From: Marinobacter antarcticus
GTDB lineage: Bacteria > Pseudomonadota > Gammaproteobacteria > Pseudomonadales > Oleiphilaceae
DNA: 64,000 nt
NCBI RefSeq assembly: GCF_900142385.1
Contig: NZ_FRAQ01000002.1
Coordinates: forward strand, 496,001 to 560,000
Direction: 5' to 3'
Every line of letters begins with the position of its first letter. Positions within the stretch are counted from its first letter, which is position 1. Shown one piece after another: positions 49,347 to 59,082 of this stretch. Under the pieces are notes generated by a model. It saw only the letters and a list, made by a program, of their open reading frames with translations. It ran no database searches and had not been told where the DNA came from. The position numbers and the translations under genes are program-made.

Positions 49347-50330
49347 ATCGAGTGCCCCGGAGCGGCGCTGCACTGCAAGTGAAAGCGCCTGCTCCAGGGA
49401 TTCCTGCTCTTTTTCCGGCGTAAACTGGCTAGCGAGTTGGTCAACCTGCTCTCGCAATTGCTCCAGAAACTCCGCATCGCTCTCCGCATGTTCGAGCACA
49501 TCAGCAAGTGCCCCGGTATCACCCACGGGGTAGTACCCGGCGTAATCCTTACCAAGCAGCCCGGTATTCCCGGAGATATCAGATGCAATGACAGGCAGGC
49601 CGGCGCGGCAGGCTTCCGACACTACATTTGCACCACCCTCCATGACCGAACTCATCACCAGCAACTGGCTATTGGCCATCAGCCCGGCGATGCCATTTTT
49701 TTCGAGCGCGCCGAGCCATTTGAATCTTGGATTCTCCTGCACTTCCTGTTTTGCCAGCTGTTCCCAATGTGCATCGTGGGCGTTGCCTGCACAGGAAACG
49801 CGAATGCGGGAGTTCGCGGGCAAAAGCCTGGCCGCCTGGGGGGCCCGAAGGGAGTCTTTTTCATCCCGCAGGTGGCCGATGACGCACACATCAAAATAAA
49901 GCGATGTAGAAGCCGCCTTTCTTTTATGCACAGTGGGCCGGTCCGCAGACTGAAAAAGCGTAACCAGTTTGATCCTGAAACGCTCTGGAATATCGTCCCC
50001 AACCTGCGCATGCAAGCCGATCAGTGCATCGGCTGCCTGCATGGAACAAAGGGTTTGCTCAGGGTATTCGTATTGGTGTCGGTAGATATCTGTTCCCGTT
50101 AATGCCACGACTAACGGTTTGCCCGGGCATGAATTTCGGAACAGGCGAATTGCCTCATGGCTGCGCCAGGCATGGAGAGCAATGAAGAGATCACAAGGCT
50201 CACCGTGATACGCTGTAACAATAGATACCTTGTGCCCCGCTTGTTCCAGCAGCGTTTGCCAGCGCTCTGCGGTTGCCCTGTTGCCAGCTTTCGAGCCCGG
50301 CCCAGCCGGCGTGATCATGATGATATCCAT
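49335..50330 (-). CDS. senB: Selenosugar synthase SenB (TIGR04348 glycosyltransferase)
   Basis: A 331-aa GT-B glycosyltransferase of the TIGR04348 family, which has been shown to make selenosugar from UDP-sugar and selenophosphate in selenoneine biosynthesis. Matching motifs are IALHAWRSHEAIRLF, VVALTGTDIYRH, VIGHLRDEKDSLRAPQAARL, VMSSVMEGGANVVSEACRAG and ASDISGNTGLLGKDYAGYYP. Its neighbour SelD supplies selenophosphate. SenA, the non-haem iron enzyme that joins selenium to hercynine, is not visible in this window. Without it the product may be a selenosugar or another selenium compound. Opposite strand to selD. Confidence 0.87.
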   Translation of the reverse strand: MDIIMITPAGPGSKAGNRATAERWQTLLEQAGHKVSIVTAYHGEPCDLFIALHAWRSHEAIRLFRNSCPGKPLVVALTGTDIYRHQYEYPEQTLCSMQAADALIGLHAQVGDDIPERFRIKLVTLFQSADRPTVHKRKAASTSLYFDVCVIGHLRDEKDSLRAPQAARLLPANSRIRVSCAGNAHDAHWEQLAKQEVQENPRFKWLGALEKNGIAGLMANSQLLVMSSVMEGGANVVSEACRAGLPVIASDISGNTGLLGKDYAGYYPVGDTGALADVLEHAESDAEFLEQLREQVDQLASQFTPEKEQESLEQALSLAVQRRSGALDSLS

Positions 50331-50561
50331 AGTGCTCTTCGATATAAGAAGACCCTTTAAAGGTCCGGATAAAATTTTGATAGACTTGAATAGAATTTTA
50401 AGAGAATAGTGCCCTGATGCCTGACCTATTTATACCTATAATCCGTATATATGTTCAGTGTTAAAAAGAATCAGAGTATCCTCCCGCTCGCAGACGCAAC
50501 TGGTTTTAGACAGGAGCGATATTTCTGCTTTAACAATCAGATACCCGATGAAGGATTTCAA

Positions 50562-51437
50562 ATGGCTTTGAATCTTATAAGGAAGTTGACGCTTTCAAGT
50601 TTTTTAATTTTCGCCGCAGCCACGGTTTCGGCGCAAACATTTGTGTTCACTGCGATCCCTGATGAAGACGAAACAAAGCTGGTAGAACGTTTTCGCGGTG
50701 TCGCCGATTACCTCTCTGAGCAGCTGAATGTTGATGTACGCTACATTCCGGTAAAGTCCTACGCGGCTGCCATTTCGGCGTTCCGTAACAACCAGGTTCA
50801 GTTGGCATGGTTCGGCGGCCTTTCCGGTGTACAGGCGCGCAGGCTGGTACCTGGTTCCGAAGCTGTTGCTCAAGGTGTTGAGGACGAAGCATTCCAGACC
50901 TATTTTATTGCCAATACCAACACGGGGATCGAACCAGCCGAAGAGCTTGCAGACCTGAAAGATCAGCTGCAGGGTAAAACCTTTACCTTCGGCTCCAAAG
51001 GCTCAACGTCTGGCCGGCTCATGCCCGAGTTCTATGTGCGCGACACCTTTGATTCAAAGCCTGAGGATTTTTTCTCACGCGTTGGCTTCAGTGGCAACCA
51101 CACACGCACCCTTCGCCTGGTTGAGGCCGGCACCTATGATATAGGCGCGCTTAACTTCCAGGTTTGGGAAAAAGAGCTGGCTGATGGAAACGTTGATACC
51201 GATGCGGTTCAGGTTATCTGGAAAACACCCACCTACCCTGATTATCAGTGGACTATTCGTGGAGATGTGGACGAGCGCTTTGGTGAAGGCTTCAAACAGC
51301 GCGTTACCGAAGCACTTCTGAACCTCGATAACCCGGAACTGCTTGAAAGCTTCCCGCGTTCAGGCTTTATTCCTGCCTCCAACGACGACTATGAGCCGAT
51401 TCGTAAAACTGCAGAAGAGATCGGAATCCTCGACTGA
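50562..51437 (+). CDS. Putative selenium-oxyanion ABC transporter, substrate-binding protein
   Basis: A 291-aa periplasmic binding protein of the PhnD-like fold, matching the family annotated as putative selenate transporter receptor. The signal peptide is MALNLIRKLTLSSFLIFAAATVSA. The mature part starts FVFTAIPDEDETKLVERF and includes WFGGLSGVQARRL, FTFGSKGSTSGRLMPEFY, GFSGNHTRTLRL and DYQWTIRGDVDERF. The ATG at 50562 is chosen because of AAGGA at 50551-50555 and the signal peptide. Specificity is inferred from family and the adjacent senB and selD; phosphonate is a competing option. It ends one base inside the ATPase start. Confidence 0.8.
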   Translation: MALNLIRKLTLSSFLIFAAATVSAQTFVFTAIPDEDETKLVERFRGVADYLSEQLNVDVRYIPVKSYAAAISAFRNNQVQLAWFGGLSGVQARRLVPGSEAVAQGVEDEAFQTYFIANTNTGIEPAEELADLKDQLQGKTFTFGSKGSTSGRLMPEFYVRDTFDSKPEDFFSRVGFSGNHTRTLRLVEAGTYDIGALNFQVWEKELADGNVDTDAVQVIWKTPTYPDYQWTIRGDVDERFGEGFKQRVTEALLNLDNPELLESFPRSGFIPASNDDYEPIRKTAEEIGILD

Positions 51438-52087
51438 TGTCAGGCTTCGATCTTTCTGGCCTTACGGCTTCATTCAGCGGCAAGCGGGTCATCGGTCCGC
51501 TGTCGCTGCATGTTAACCCGGGCGACAAAATTGCACTCGTGGGTAAAAGCGGTGCTGGTAAATCCACTCTTATTCGGCTGATTCACGAACGTGTTAACCG
51601 TAACTCTTCCTTGATTCCTCAGGACTTGGGCCTGGTGAATGCACTTTCAGTGTTCCACAACGTGTTTATGGGGCAGCTGGATAGGCACTCGACCTGGTAT
51701 AACACGGTAACGCTCGCCCGGCCGTTCTCGAAAGACCGTGCTGAGGTACACACGCTGTTGCAGTCACTTGGTATGACAGAAAAACTCTGGACGCCTGCAG
51801 CCTCTCTTTCCGGCGGGCAACGCCAGCGTGTCGCCATTGCGCGGGCGCTCTACCGAAACGCCCCTGTGCTGCTGGCAGACGAGCCGGTTTCGGCGCTCGA
51901 TGGCCCCATGGCTAACTCGGTAATGACGTATCTCCGCGATCGCTTTTCAACCAGCATTATTGCGCTGCACGATGTGGAGCTGGCTCTGAATTACTGCACC
52001 AGGATCGTTGGCATTTATGACGGACAGATCGCCTTGGACCAGCCTAGCGAGAATCTTGCAGCCTCAGACATCATGTCTCTTTACTAG
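51437..52087 (+). CDS. ABC transporter ATP-binding protein of the selenium-linked transporter
   Basis: A 216-aa ATPase with Walker A GKSGAGKSTLI, signature LSGGQRQRVAIARAL, Walker B VLLADEPVSALD and switch His in IIALHDVELAL. Like PhnC-type ATPases it is short. Its ATG overlaps the substrate-binding protein stop (TGATG), showing coupling, and the permease begins 17 bases downstream. Confidence 0.92.
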   Translation: MSGFDLSGLTASFSGKRVIGPLSLHVNPGDKIALVGKSGAGKSTLIRLIHERVNRNSSLIPQDLGLVNALSVFHNVFMGQLDRHSTWYNTVTLARPFSKDRAEVHTLLQSLGMTEKLWTPAASLSGGQRQRVAIARALYRNAPVLLADEPVSALDGPMANSVMTYLRDRFSTSIIALHDVELALNYCTRIVGIYDGQIALDQPSENLAASDIMSLY

Positions 52088-52104
52088 GTAACTCGGCCCG
52101 TTCC

Positions 52105-53571
52105 ATGCTCTCTTCCCCAACGGTTCGTACCAGCCTTATTTTCCTTGCTATTGCTTTGGTGGGGTTAATGTTTGCGGATATCGCCATCACCGCATCCAAT
52201 CCCTGGCGTGATCTGGGCAACTTCTTCCTGGGGATCTTAACTCCCAACTTTTTCAGTAGCGAAGGGTTGATGACCGCGCTGTTGAGAACGGTCGCCTTTG
52301 CCTTTGTCGGCGTTGCTCTTGGCGGTGTCTGTGGCTTCCTGCTGGCACTGGTATACCGGTCGCTGCCCGTACGCATTTTCTGTGCTTTTATTCGCGCCAT
52401 TCACGAGCTTTTCTGGGCGCTGATCTTTCTGCAGTTCTTCGGGTTCCATCCGCTCACCGGTGTACTGGCCATCGCGATCCCCTACGCCGGAATATTCGCC
52501 AAAGTATATTCCGAAATTCTCGAAGAAGCCGATCCGGAACCCGGCCGTGTTCTGCCTCCGGGCACCGGAAATATTACGGCCTTTCTTTATACCCGCATCC
52601 CGGATTGCTGGGTGAAGATGCGCACCTATACGGCTTACCGGCTGGAATGTGGTTTGCGTTCCAGCGCGATACTTGGTTTTGTTGGCCTGCCCACACTGGG
52701 CTTTTACCTGGAAGCGTCGTTTTCTCAGGGGCTTTACTCCGACGCCGGCGCAATGCTGATTCTGTTCTATGTCCTGATAGCCACCATGCCCCTGTGGGTA
52801 AGGCCAAAGCTATTGCCCGTGTACGTGCTTGGCGCACCCTTCTTTCTTGGCGAGGGCTTGCCGATTGTATGGGGCAATGTGCAGCGCTTCTTCACCGAAG
52901 ACATTGTGCCGGCACCGCTGCGTAACGGGGAGGGTTTGACGGGCCTGATGCCCTGGCTGAGTGATCTGATGATCAACGAAGCCATCCCGGGCATCTGGAA
53001 TACCATTGTGCTCACCCAGATTGCACTGGTGGCTACGGGTATTCTCTCGCTGCTGGCATTCCCTCTGATCTCCAACCATTTTGGCGGCCCCATACGCCGT
53101 AGCGCCGGCCATGTGGTTCTGGTGATCGCACGGTCCACGCCGGAGTACATTCTGGCTTATATCCTGCTGCAACTATGGGGCCCTTCGATGTTGCCTGCGG
53201 TGGTTGCCTTGGCGCTGCACAACGGCGGAATTATCGGGCACTTGATTGGCAAGCAAACCAATTCCATCAAGCTCCGTGCGGACGCACCTATCGGACTTAA
53301 CCGGTACAGCTGGGAGCTGGTGCCACGGGTGTATCGTTCTTTTCTGGCATTTCTGTTCTACCGTTGGGAGATCATTATGCGGGAAACGGCCATTCTGGGG
53401 ATTTTAGGCATCTACACGCTCGGGTTTTACGTAGATAGCGCTATTCAGAATATCCGGTTTGACCGCGCCATGGTGCTGATTCTGGTAACTGCCCTGCTCA
53501 ACATCGGCGTTGATACCCTCGGGCGTTATGTTCGCCGCAAGCTTGCCCTGAAAACCATGCCGACCTGCTGA
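52105..53571 (+). CDS. ABC transporter permease with two fused membrane domains
   Basis: A 488-aa protein with two tandem permease domains of the PhnE type, residues about 1-230 and 265-488. Each carries the ATPase-coupling EAA-like loop (LECGLRSSAILGFVGLPTLG; REMA analogue MRETAILGILGIYTLGF). Most PhnE-type systems use one domain per chain, so this is a fused dimer, forming the full membrane channel from one polypeptide. It belongs to the same operon as the two preceding genes. Confidence 0.9.
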   Translation: MLSSPTVRTSLIFLAIALVGLMFADIAITASNPWRDLGNFFLGILTPNFFSSEGLMTALLRTVAFAFVGVALGGVCGFLLALVYRSLPVRIFCAFIRAIHELFWALIFLQFFGFHPLTGVLAIAIPYAGIFAKVYSEILEEADPEPGRVLPPGTGNITAFLYTRIPDCWVKMRTYTAYRLECGLRSSAILGFVGLPTLGFYLEASFSQGLYSDAGAMLILFYVLIATMPLWVRPKLLPVYVLGAPFFLGEGLPIVWGNVQRFFTEDIVPAPLRNGEGLTGLMPWLSDLMINEAIPGIWNTIVLTQIALVATGILSLLAFPLISNHFGGPIRRSAGHVVLVIARSTPEYILAYILLQLWGPSMLPAVVALALHNGGIIGHLIGKQTNSIKLRADAPIGLNRYSWELVPRVYRSFLAFLFYRWEIIMRETAILGILGIYTLGFYVDSAIQNIRFDRAMVLILVTALLNIGVDTLGRYVRRKLALKTMPTC

Positions 53572-53602
53572 ATATCCAGAGTTTGTTGCTTAGGCCTTGG
53601 TG

Positions 53603-55033
53603 TTAAAGGACTGGGCCGATGGTTGCAATAACGTTGTGCCAGATCCTCTGATGGTAATGCCATGCAAGAACCGTGGGTAAGTCAACGACCTCAGAGCGGT
53701 TGATGTAACTTTGTTGGCGTTCTGTGATTGCCAGGGTCGTGGCTTCGTCCTGCAGAAGAATGTTGTTTTCATAGTTCAGGTCAAAACTGCGCAGATCCAG
53801 GTTCGAGGAGCCAATCAGGCTTATCTTGCCGTCGATTGTGAGGGTTTTGGCGTGAAGAAGCCCGCCTTTGAACTCATGGATGATGCATCCCGCATCAAGC
53901 AGTCGGTGATAGTAACTGCGGCTGGCCGCAGCCACGATCCAGCTGTCATTCACCTTGGGAAATATCAGCGAAACCGCAACGCCCCGATGGGCGGCCGCGC
54001 ACAGGGCTTCCAGAACCGTCGCATCTGGAACGAAATACGGTGTAGAGAGTGTCAGCTCGCTCTGGGCGCAGGCAATCAGGTTGGCAAAGAGCTGCGGCGT
54101 GGCCCCGTGGCGCTCGGTTGGCCCAACGCCCATAACCTTCGCCGGAAAACCGCCTTCAACGGGCTGCGAGGACAGCACAATGCAATCCAGAGATTGATTG
54201 GTGGCCTGCATCCAGTCGCTGGCAAACAGCAACTGATTCTGAACCACAACCGGCCCGGTAAACCGGAGCATGATATCCACCCAAGGCGCGTACTTGGCTT
54301 TAACCAGAAACTCCGGATCAGCGGAATTACGGCTGCCGCAATAAGTGATCCGTGAGTCAATCACGGTTATCTTGCGGTGGTTCCGAAGATCCAGCCGGCT
54401 GGTGAGAATGGTGCGGATGGGGTGCTTCAGCGACAGCGCGACAGCCAGATGAACGCCCGCCTCTTTCATGCGCTGCCAGAGCGCGGAATTAATCATCGCG
54501 CGAGACCCCAGCCCATCAGCCATGGCTCGGCATGTTACCCCTCTGCGGGCTGCGCGTATCAGTGCCTCAGCAATGGCATGGCCGGTGTTGTCATCAATCC
54601 AGATGTAATACAGCACGTGAACGTGATCTTTGGCCGCATCAATGTCTGCAACCATGCGGCTAAGCGTTTCATCGCCATCACTCATCAACTCGGCGGTGTT
54701 ACCTGCTGATGGATGGAAACCGTTAATCGAGCCCGCATAGCGGAATGCAGGCCGGTAGACCGGCTCAATCAGTTTCTCTGTATTGGCTGCCTCCCCCATA
54801 AACCAGGAAGCTTTGGCTCGTATTTCCGCAAATATCTCTCTGTGTCGTTTATCCGCGCGGTTTCCCAGATCTGTTTCACCGAACAGGAAGTAAATAACGC
54901 TGCCAAAATAAGGCAGAACGTTAAGCACGATAAACCAGGCCAGGCGCACGGGAGGCGACAGGTCATCACGTAGGAGAATCCGGATAGTAAACGTAATAAC
55001 CAGAAGTGTGTGGAGCATCAGGATAACGGTCAT
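53603..55033 (-). CDS. cls: Cardiolipin synthase
   Basis: A 476-aa phospholipase-D family enzyme that joins two phosphatidylglycerols to cardiolipin. Two N-terminal membrane helices (ILMLHTLLVITFTIRIL, WFIVLNVLPYFGSVIYFLFG) precede two HKD motifs, NHRKITVID and LHAKTLTIDGKISLIGSSNLD (abridged: HAKTLTIDG). Length fits ClsA. Single gene. Confidence 0.94.
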   Translation of the reverse strand: MTVILMLHTLLVITFTIRILLRDDLSPPVRLAWFIVLNVLPYFGSVIYFLFGETDLGNRADKRHREIFAEIRAKASWFMGEAANTEKLIEPVYRPAFRYAGSINGFHPSAGNTAELMSDGDETLSRMVADIDAAKDHVHVLYYIWIDDNTGHAIAEALIRAARRGVTCRAMADGLGSRAMINSALWQRMKEAGVHLAVALSLKHPIRTILTSRLDLRNHRKITVIDSRITYCGSRNSADPEFLVKAKYAPWVDIMLRFTGPVVVQNQLLFASDWMQATNQSLDCIVLSSQPVEGGFPAKVMGVGPTERHGATPQLFANLIACAQSELTLSTPYFVPDATVLEALCAAAHRGVAVSLIFPKVNDSWIVAAASRSYYHRLLDAGCIIHEFKGGLLHAKTLTIDGKISLIGSSNLDLRSFDLNYENNILLQDEATTLAITERQQSYINRSEVVDLPTVLAWHYHQRIWHNVIATIGPVL

Positions 55034-55114
55034 CAGGCTCCCTTTAAGGATTCAGAATCCATAGTGCTTTCATTAACCCCTGACATTACTGCGAACACGC
55101 TGATATAACCGTTA

Positions 55115-55420
55115 TCAATTTTTGCTGCGTTGCTCGAGAACCCAGTCAATTCCTAGCTGAACGGTCTCTGCCTGTTCCGGTTTGTCCGCGGGCACTCCCT
55201 CGACCGCCGGGCGGGTAAACGCGCCCTCCTCCGTGGAAACCATGGAATCGACATCGACAGAGAGAACCAGGTAGGTGACACCACCTGAAACAACCCTCGC
55301 CCGCTGAGCCAGGCCGAAAACAAAGCGGCAGTAGTCCAGCTTCAGCTGCATCAGGTCCTGTTCGGCTTTACGAATTTTCCGTAACAGCACTTTTTGTACA
55401 CTTTCGCCGTAATCCATCAC
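55115..55420 (-). CDS. Hypothetical 101-aa protein
   Basis: No family is recognised. The first 45 residues are a charged helix (VLLRKIRKAEQDLMQLKLDY) leading to a short strand-rich middle (VVSGGVTYLVLSVDVDSM) and an acidic C-terminus. It has no signal peptide or membrane segment. The start ATG is preceded by an AGAGAAAG-type site. It lies between the cls and the next hypothetical gene on the same strand; a role with neither is evident. Confidence 0.5.
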   Translation of the reverse strand: MMDYGESVQKVLLRKIRKAEQDLMQLKLDYCRFVFGLAQRARVVSGGVTYLVLSVDVDSMVSTEEGAFTRPAVEGVPADKPEQAETVQLGIDWVLEQRSKN

Positions 55421-55444
55421 GCTTTCTCTGAAGTTAACATCAAT

Positions 55445-55948
55445 TTACCGAATCTGTTTATCTTGGGTTTGAAAAACCAGTTTCAATGGAGCAGGCTCTG
55501 GAAGTGCATTCTGGCCTTGTTGCAGATCAATACGCCAGACCATTTCGGAACCCGTGGTACAGAGTGGTGCAGTGAAACGGGCAGAGTAACTGCCATCGCC
55601 TTCACTTCGCAGCGGTACCGGGTACTCACCCATATACATGGATTCGCCGCGTAATACTGCAAGGAACCGCTCCGGTGTAGTCGGCGAATAAACGGTAAGC
55701 TGATATTCTGTGCCCTGGCCCTCGTCACCCATAACGCCCAGTTCCACTTGCCAGAGCCCGGATTTCACCTCCCACTCACAGGGCCCAGCCAGCAAGTCAC
55801 AGACAGGCTGCTCACTACCGGGAGCGTCGCTATCTGGGGCTTTTAGCCATAGGGAACCAAAGATAACCACTAAAACCAGGGCCACAATGAAACCCATAGC
55901 CACAATCGCTCGTACCATACCCTCACCCAGTTGAAACCGATGAGGCAT
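55445..55948 (-). CDS. Membrane-anchored hypothetical protein
   Basis: A protein of about 167 aa with one N-terminal membrane helix (AIVAMGFIVALVLVVIFGSLWL) and a periplasmic beta-rich domain (CEWEVKSGLWQVELGVMGDE, SMYMGEYPVPLRSEGDGSYS). It has paired Cys residues (CDLLAGPC, APLCTTG). No family recognised; it resembles a small single-pass periplasmic beta-sandwich. The start is uncertain between ATG at 55948 and ATG at 55918. Divergent from the YadG-type ABC transporter. Confidence 0.5.
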   Translation of the reverse strand: MPHRFQLGEGMVRAIVAMGFIVALVLVVIFGSLWLKAPDSDAPGSEQPVCDLLAGPCEWEVKSGLWQVELGVMGDEGQGTEYQLTVYSPTTPERFLAVLRGESMYMGEYPVPLRSEGDGSYSARFTAPLCTTGSEMVWRIDLQQGQNALPEPAPLKLVFQTQDKQIR

Positions 55949-56052
55949 TATGGACACTATCTGCCTCAAGGCAAAAATTTCTAAACCGGCGCCAGACATG
56001 AGAAAATGCCGCGCTTTCATTTCGGACCCACTTTCTGGAACAGGATACACCC

Positions 56053-56985
56053 GTGCAGCCGGATATTTCCGTTAAGAACCTCAACAAGGTTTATGAGGGC
56101 GGTTTCCAGGCCCTTAAGAATATCAATCTGGACATAAACCGGGGCGAAATTTTTGCCCTGCTCGGTCCCAACGGGGCAGGCAAAACCACAATGATCAGCA
56201 TCATTTGCGGCATTGCCAACATGTCTTCCGGTGAAATCACTGCCGGTGGCCACAACATCGTCAAGGATTACCGTAAAGCTCGTGAATCCATTGGCCTGGT
56301 GCCCCAGGAACTCAGTACCGATTCGTTCGAAACCGTATGGAAGGCCGTATCCTTCAGCCGCGGCCTGTTCGGTAAAGCGCCCAAGCCTGAGCACATTGAA
56401 AAGGTGCTCAGGGATCTATCGCTGTGGGACAAGCGCAATAGTCGCATTATGACCCTCTCCGGTGGCATGAAGCGCCGGCTGATGATCGCCAAGGCGCTCT
56501 CTCATGAGCCTCGGATACTGTTCCTGGATGAGCCCACGGCAGGCGTCGACGTAGAGCTGCGTCGTGATATGTGGGAGATGGTCCGTAAACTCCGGGAAGA
56601 CGGTGTAACCATCATTCTTACGACCCACTACATCGAAGAAGCCGAAGAAATGGCCGATCGTATCGGGGTTATTCGCCAGGGCGAGATCATTCTGGTGGAA
56701 GAGAAGAGCCGGCTGATGAGCAAGCTGGGCAAGAAAGAGTTGCGTCTGCAATTGCAGTCGAAGCTCGACAAAGTACCCGGAGAGCTCACTCTGGAGCCTG
56801 TGGAGTTGTCAGACGATGGTTACGAACTGATTTACACCTTCGATTCGCAGCAAGAACAGGCCGGCGTGGCGCGCTTGCTACGCACCCTCGGGGATATCGG
56901 CATTGATTACCGCGACCTGCGCACCCGGGAGAGTTCCCTGGAAGAGATTTTTGTAGGCCTGGTGCATGAAAAAGATGCGGGCTAA
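56053..56985 (+). CDS. yadG: ABC-2 type exporter ATP-binding protein (YadG-like)
   Basis: A 310-aa ATPase with Walker [15 protein letters not shown], signature [15 protein letters not shown], Walker [14 protein letters not shown] and switch His in [17 protein letters not shown]. It has an extra C-terminal domain of about 90 residues. It starts at a GTG at 56053. The next gene, 12 bases away, encodes the membrane partner. The substrate of YadGH-like systems is unknown. Confidence 0.92.
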   Translation: MQPDISVKNLNKVYEGGFQALKNINLDINRGEIFALLGPNGAGKTTMISIICGIANMSSGEITAGGHNIVKDYRKARESIGLVPQELSTDSFETVWKAVSFSRGLFGKAPKPEHIEKVLRDLSLWDKRNSRIMTLSGGMKRRLMIAKALSHEPRILFLDEPTAGVDVELRRDMWEMVRKLREDGVTIILTTHYIEEAEEMADRIGVIRQGEIILVEEKSRLMSKLGKKELRLQLQSKLDKVPGELTLEPVELSDDGYELIYTFDSQQEQAGVARLLRTLGDIGIDYRDLRTRESSLEEIFVGLVHEKDAG

Positions 56986-56997
56986 CGGGAGAAAGGC

Positions 56998-57759
56998 ATG
57001 AATTTTTACGGTGTTAAAGCCATCTACAATTTTGAAATGTCCCGCATGCGTCGCACCCTGATGCAGAGCGTGCTCTCGCCAGTCATATCCACCTGCCTGT
57101 ATTTTGTTGTTTTCGGGTCAGCAATTGGTTCGCGCATGGGCAATATCGATAACATCGAATACGCCGCGTACATCATTCCCGGTCTCGTCATGCTTTCCCT
57201 GTTGATGCAAAGCATCTCCAACGCCTCTTTCGGCATCTACATGCCAAAATTCTCCGGTACTATTTATGAGGTGCTTTCTGCACCTGTGTCCTACGTCGAA
57301 ATAGTGCTGGGCTATGTGGGCGCTGCAGCCACTAAATCAGTAATACTTGGGCTGATCATACTGCTGACTGCCAGGTTATTTGTAGACTACAGCGTTCTGC
57401 ACCCCTTCTGGATGCTTTCTTTCCTGGCACTGACGGCCGTAACCTTCAGCATGTTCGGGTTCATCATCGGCATATGGGCTGACGGGTTTGAAAAACTTCA
57501 GATAGTTCCCATGATGATTGTGACCCCGCTGACCTTTCTTGGCGGCACCTTTTATTCCATCGATATGCTGCCGGAAATCTGGCAGACCATCAGCCTGTTT
57601 AACCCGGTGGTATACCTGATCAGCGGTTTTCGCTGGGCATTTTACGGTGTCTCGGATGTGCACGTTGGAATAAGCGTGGGTATGACCCTGCTGTTCCTGG
57701 CGGCATGTATGGCGGGGATCTGGTGGATTTTCAAAACCGGCTATCGGTTACGCTCCTGA
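56998..57759 (+). CDS. yadH: ABC-2 type exporter permease (YadH-like)
   Basis: A 253-aa membrane protein with six hydrophobic segments and the ABC-2 core [19 protein letters not shown] and [17 protein letters not shown]. It forms an exporter with the preceding ATPase. It overlaps the next gene by one base (TGATG). Confidence 0.9.
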   Translation: MNFYGVKAIYNFEMSRMRRTLMQSVLSPVISTCLYFVVFGSAIGSRMGNIDNIEYAAYIIPGLVMLSLLMQSISNASFGIYMPKFSGTIYEVLSAPVSYVEIVLGYVGAAATKSVILGLIILLTARLFVDYSVLHPFWMLSFLALTAVTFSMFGFIIGIWADGFEKLQIVPMMIVTPLTFLGGTFYSIDMLPEIWQTISLFNPVVYLISGFRWAFYGVSDVHVGISVGMTLLFLAACMAGIWWIFKTGYRLRS

Positions 57760-58256
57760 TGCGGTCCCGCTGCGCCCTGCTCTGTTTTGCAGCCATTCTG
57801 GCAGGCTGTTCTGCCGGCTCAGATGCTCAAGAGCCTTCAGCCGGCTTGCCGGTCGTTGAAGGCTGTTTTACGACAGACTCTGGAATGGTAAACGTCAGCC
57901 TGGAACTGGCACAGGCGCCGCAGGAGCGCCACAAAGGCCTCATGGGGCGCGAATCCCTCGCAGCCAATTCGGGCATGCTGTTTCAGTACCAGGAACAGCA
58001 GAGCCCGGATCATGGCTTCTGGATGTACCAGACGCTCATTCCTCTGGATATTGCTTATCTGGATGAGAACGGCGTTATCGGCAACATTCAGCAGATGGAG
58101 CCGTGTAAATCGACCAACGGTGCGAGATGCCCGAGCTACCCTGCAGGCGTTGGGTTTATAGTTGCCGTAGAAATGAACGTTGGTTTTTTTGAGGCGAATG
58201 GAATTGCTTCCGGAGATCGCCTCAAGCTGGGAAAACAGAACTGCAAAACCCGTTAA
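57759..58256 (+). CDS. DUF192 family lipoprotein
   Basis: A 165-aa lipoprotein with the lipobox ILAGC ([20 protein letters not shown]). The mature part has the DUF192 pattern RHKGLMGRESLAANSGMLF and FWMYQTLIPLDIAYLDENG and a C-terminal GFIVAVEMNVGFFEANGI. Function unknown; DUF192 proteins are found exported in many bacteria. It overlaps the permease stop by one base, and its stop overlaps the convergent crotonase by four bases. Confidence 0.87.
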   Translation: MRSRCALLCFAAILAGCSAGSDAQEPSAGLPVVEGCFTTDSGMVNVSLELAQAPQERHKGLMGRESLAANSGMLFQYQEQQSPDHGFWMYQTLIPLDIAYLDENGVIGNIQQMEPCKSTNGARCPSYPAGVGFIVAVEMNVGFFEANGIASGDRLKLGKQNCKTR

Positions 58257-59044
58257 CTGTCCTTCCATTCCGGCTTGCGCTTATCCAGGAACGCACAGAT
58301 ACCCTCCCTCGCGTCGTCAGCACGCATGTTTTCTGCCATCACCTTGGCCGTATATTCATAAGCGTCCGCCAGTGGCATCTCCAGCTGCTTGTAGAAAGCG
58401 CCCTTGCCAATCTTCAACGTATGCCCGGATTTTTCAGCAATTGTGCGGGCCATGGTGTATACCGTCTCATCCAGCAGCGACTCATCAACAATCCGGTTTA
58501 CCAGCCCCAACTGCTCTGCACGAACTGCACTGATCAGCTCCCCTGTAAGCAGCATCTCCATAGCATGCTTGCGTGAAACGTTACGGGACAGCGCCACCAT
58601 AGGCGTTGAACAGAACAGCCCGATGTTTACACCTGGCGTGGCAAAACGTGCCGAATCCGCCGCCACAGCCAGATCACAGCTGGCGACCAACTGACATCCC
58701 GCCGCGGTTGCGACACCGGCCACTCGAGCAATCACCGGCTTTGGCAGATTCACAATTTGCTGCATCACCTCACTGCACCGGTTAAACAGCGCCAATTGGA
58801 ATTCATGGCTATCAAGCTGATCGCGGATTTCCTTGAGATCGTGCCCTGCACAAAAGACCTTGCCCGCAGCCGCAAGAACCACCACTCGTGTAGCGTCGTC
58901 CGTTGCGATATCCGCAAGTGCGTCAGCCAAAGCATCAAGCATTCCCATGGAAAGGCTATTGCGCCGGTCAGGCTGATTCAGTGTAAGCGTGGTGATTCCG
59001 TTTTCACTGTGTTTCTGGACCAGTGGTCCTGATTGCTCGGTCAT
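58253..59044 (-). CDS. Enoyl-CoA hydratase/isomerase family protein (first)
   Basis: A 263-aa crotonase. It shows GKVFCAGHDLKEI (oxyanion hole) and VATAAGCQLVASCDLAVAADSARFATPGVNIGLFCSTPM, as in the ECHDC3/EchA group. The conserved catalytic Glu of true hydratases is not obvious (the GVNIGLF region lacks it), so isomerase or other crotonase chemistry is possible. The frame extends upstream to 59143, but that part lies in a palindromic repeat; the ATG at 59044 is chosen. Confidence 0.87.
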   Translation of the reverse strand: MTEQSGPLVQKHSENGITTLTLNQPDRRNSLSMGMLDALADALADIATDDATRVVVLAAAGKVFCAGHDLKEIRDQLDSHEFQLALFNRCSEVMQQIVNLPKPVIARVAGVATAAGCQLVASCDLAVAADSARFATPGVNIGLFCSTPMVALSRNVSRKHAMEMLLTGELISAVRAEQLGLVNRIVDESLLDETVYTMARTIAEKSGHTLKIGKGAFYKQLEMPLADAYEYTAKVMAENMRADDAREGICAFLDKRKPEWKDS

Positions 59045-59082
59045 AAAAATACTCCATTTGATTCGGCTTCGGTGCCTGGGGC

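Noticed and set aside
50400-50445. Promoter with TATAAT at 50437-50442 before the ABC operon
   Set aside because: The -10 is perfect, but no good -35 lies 16-18 bases upstream, so it was not listed as a feature.
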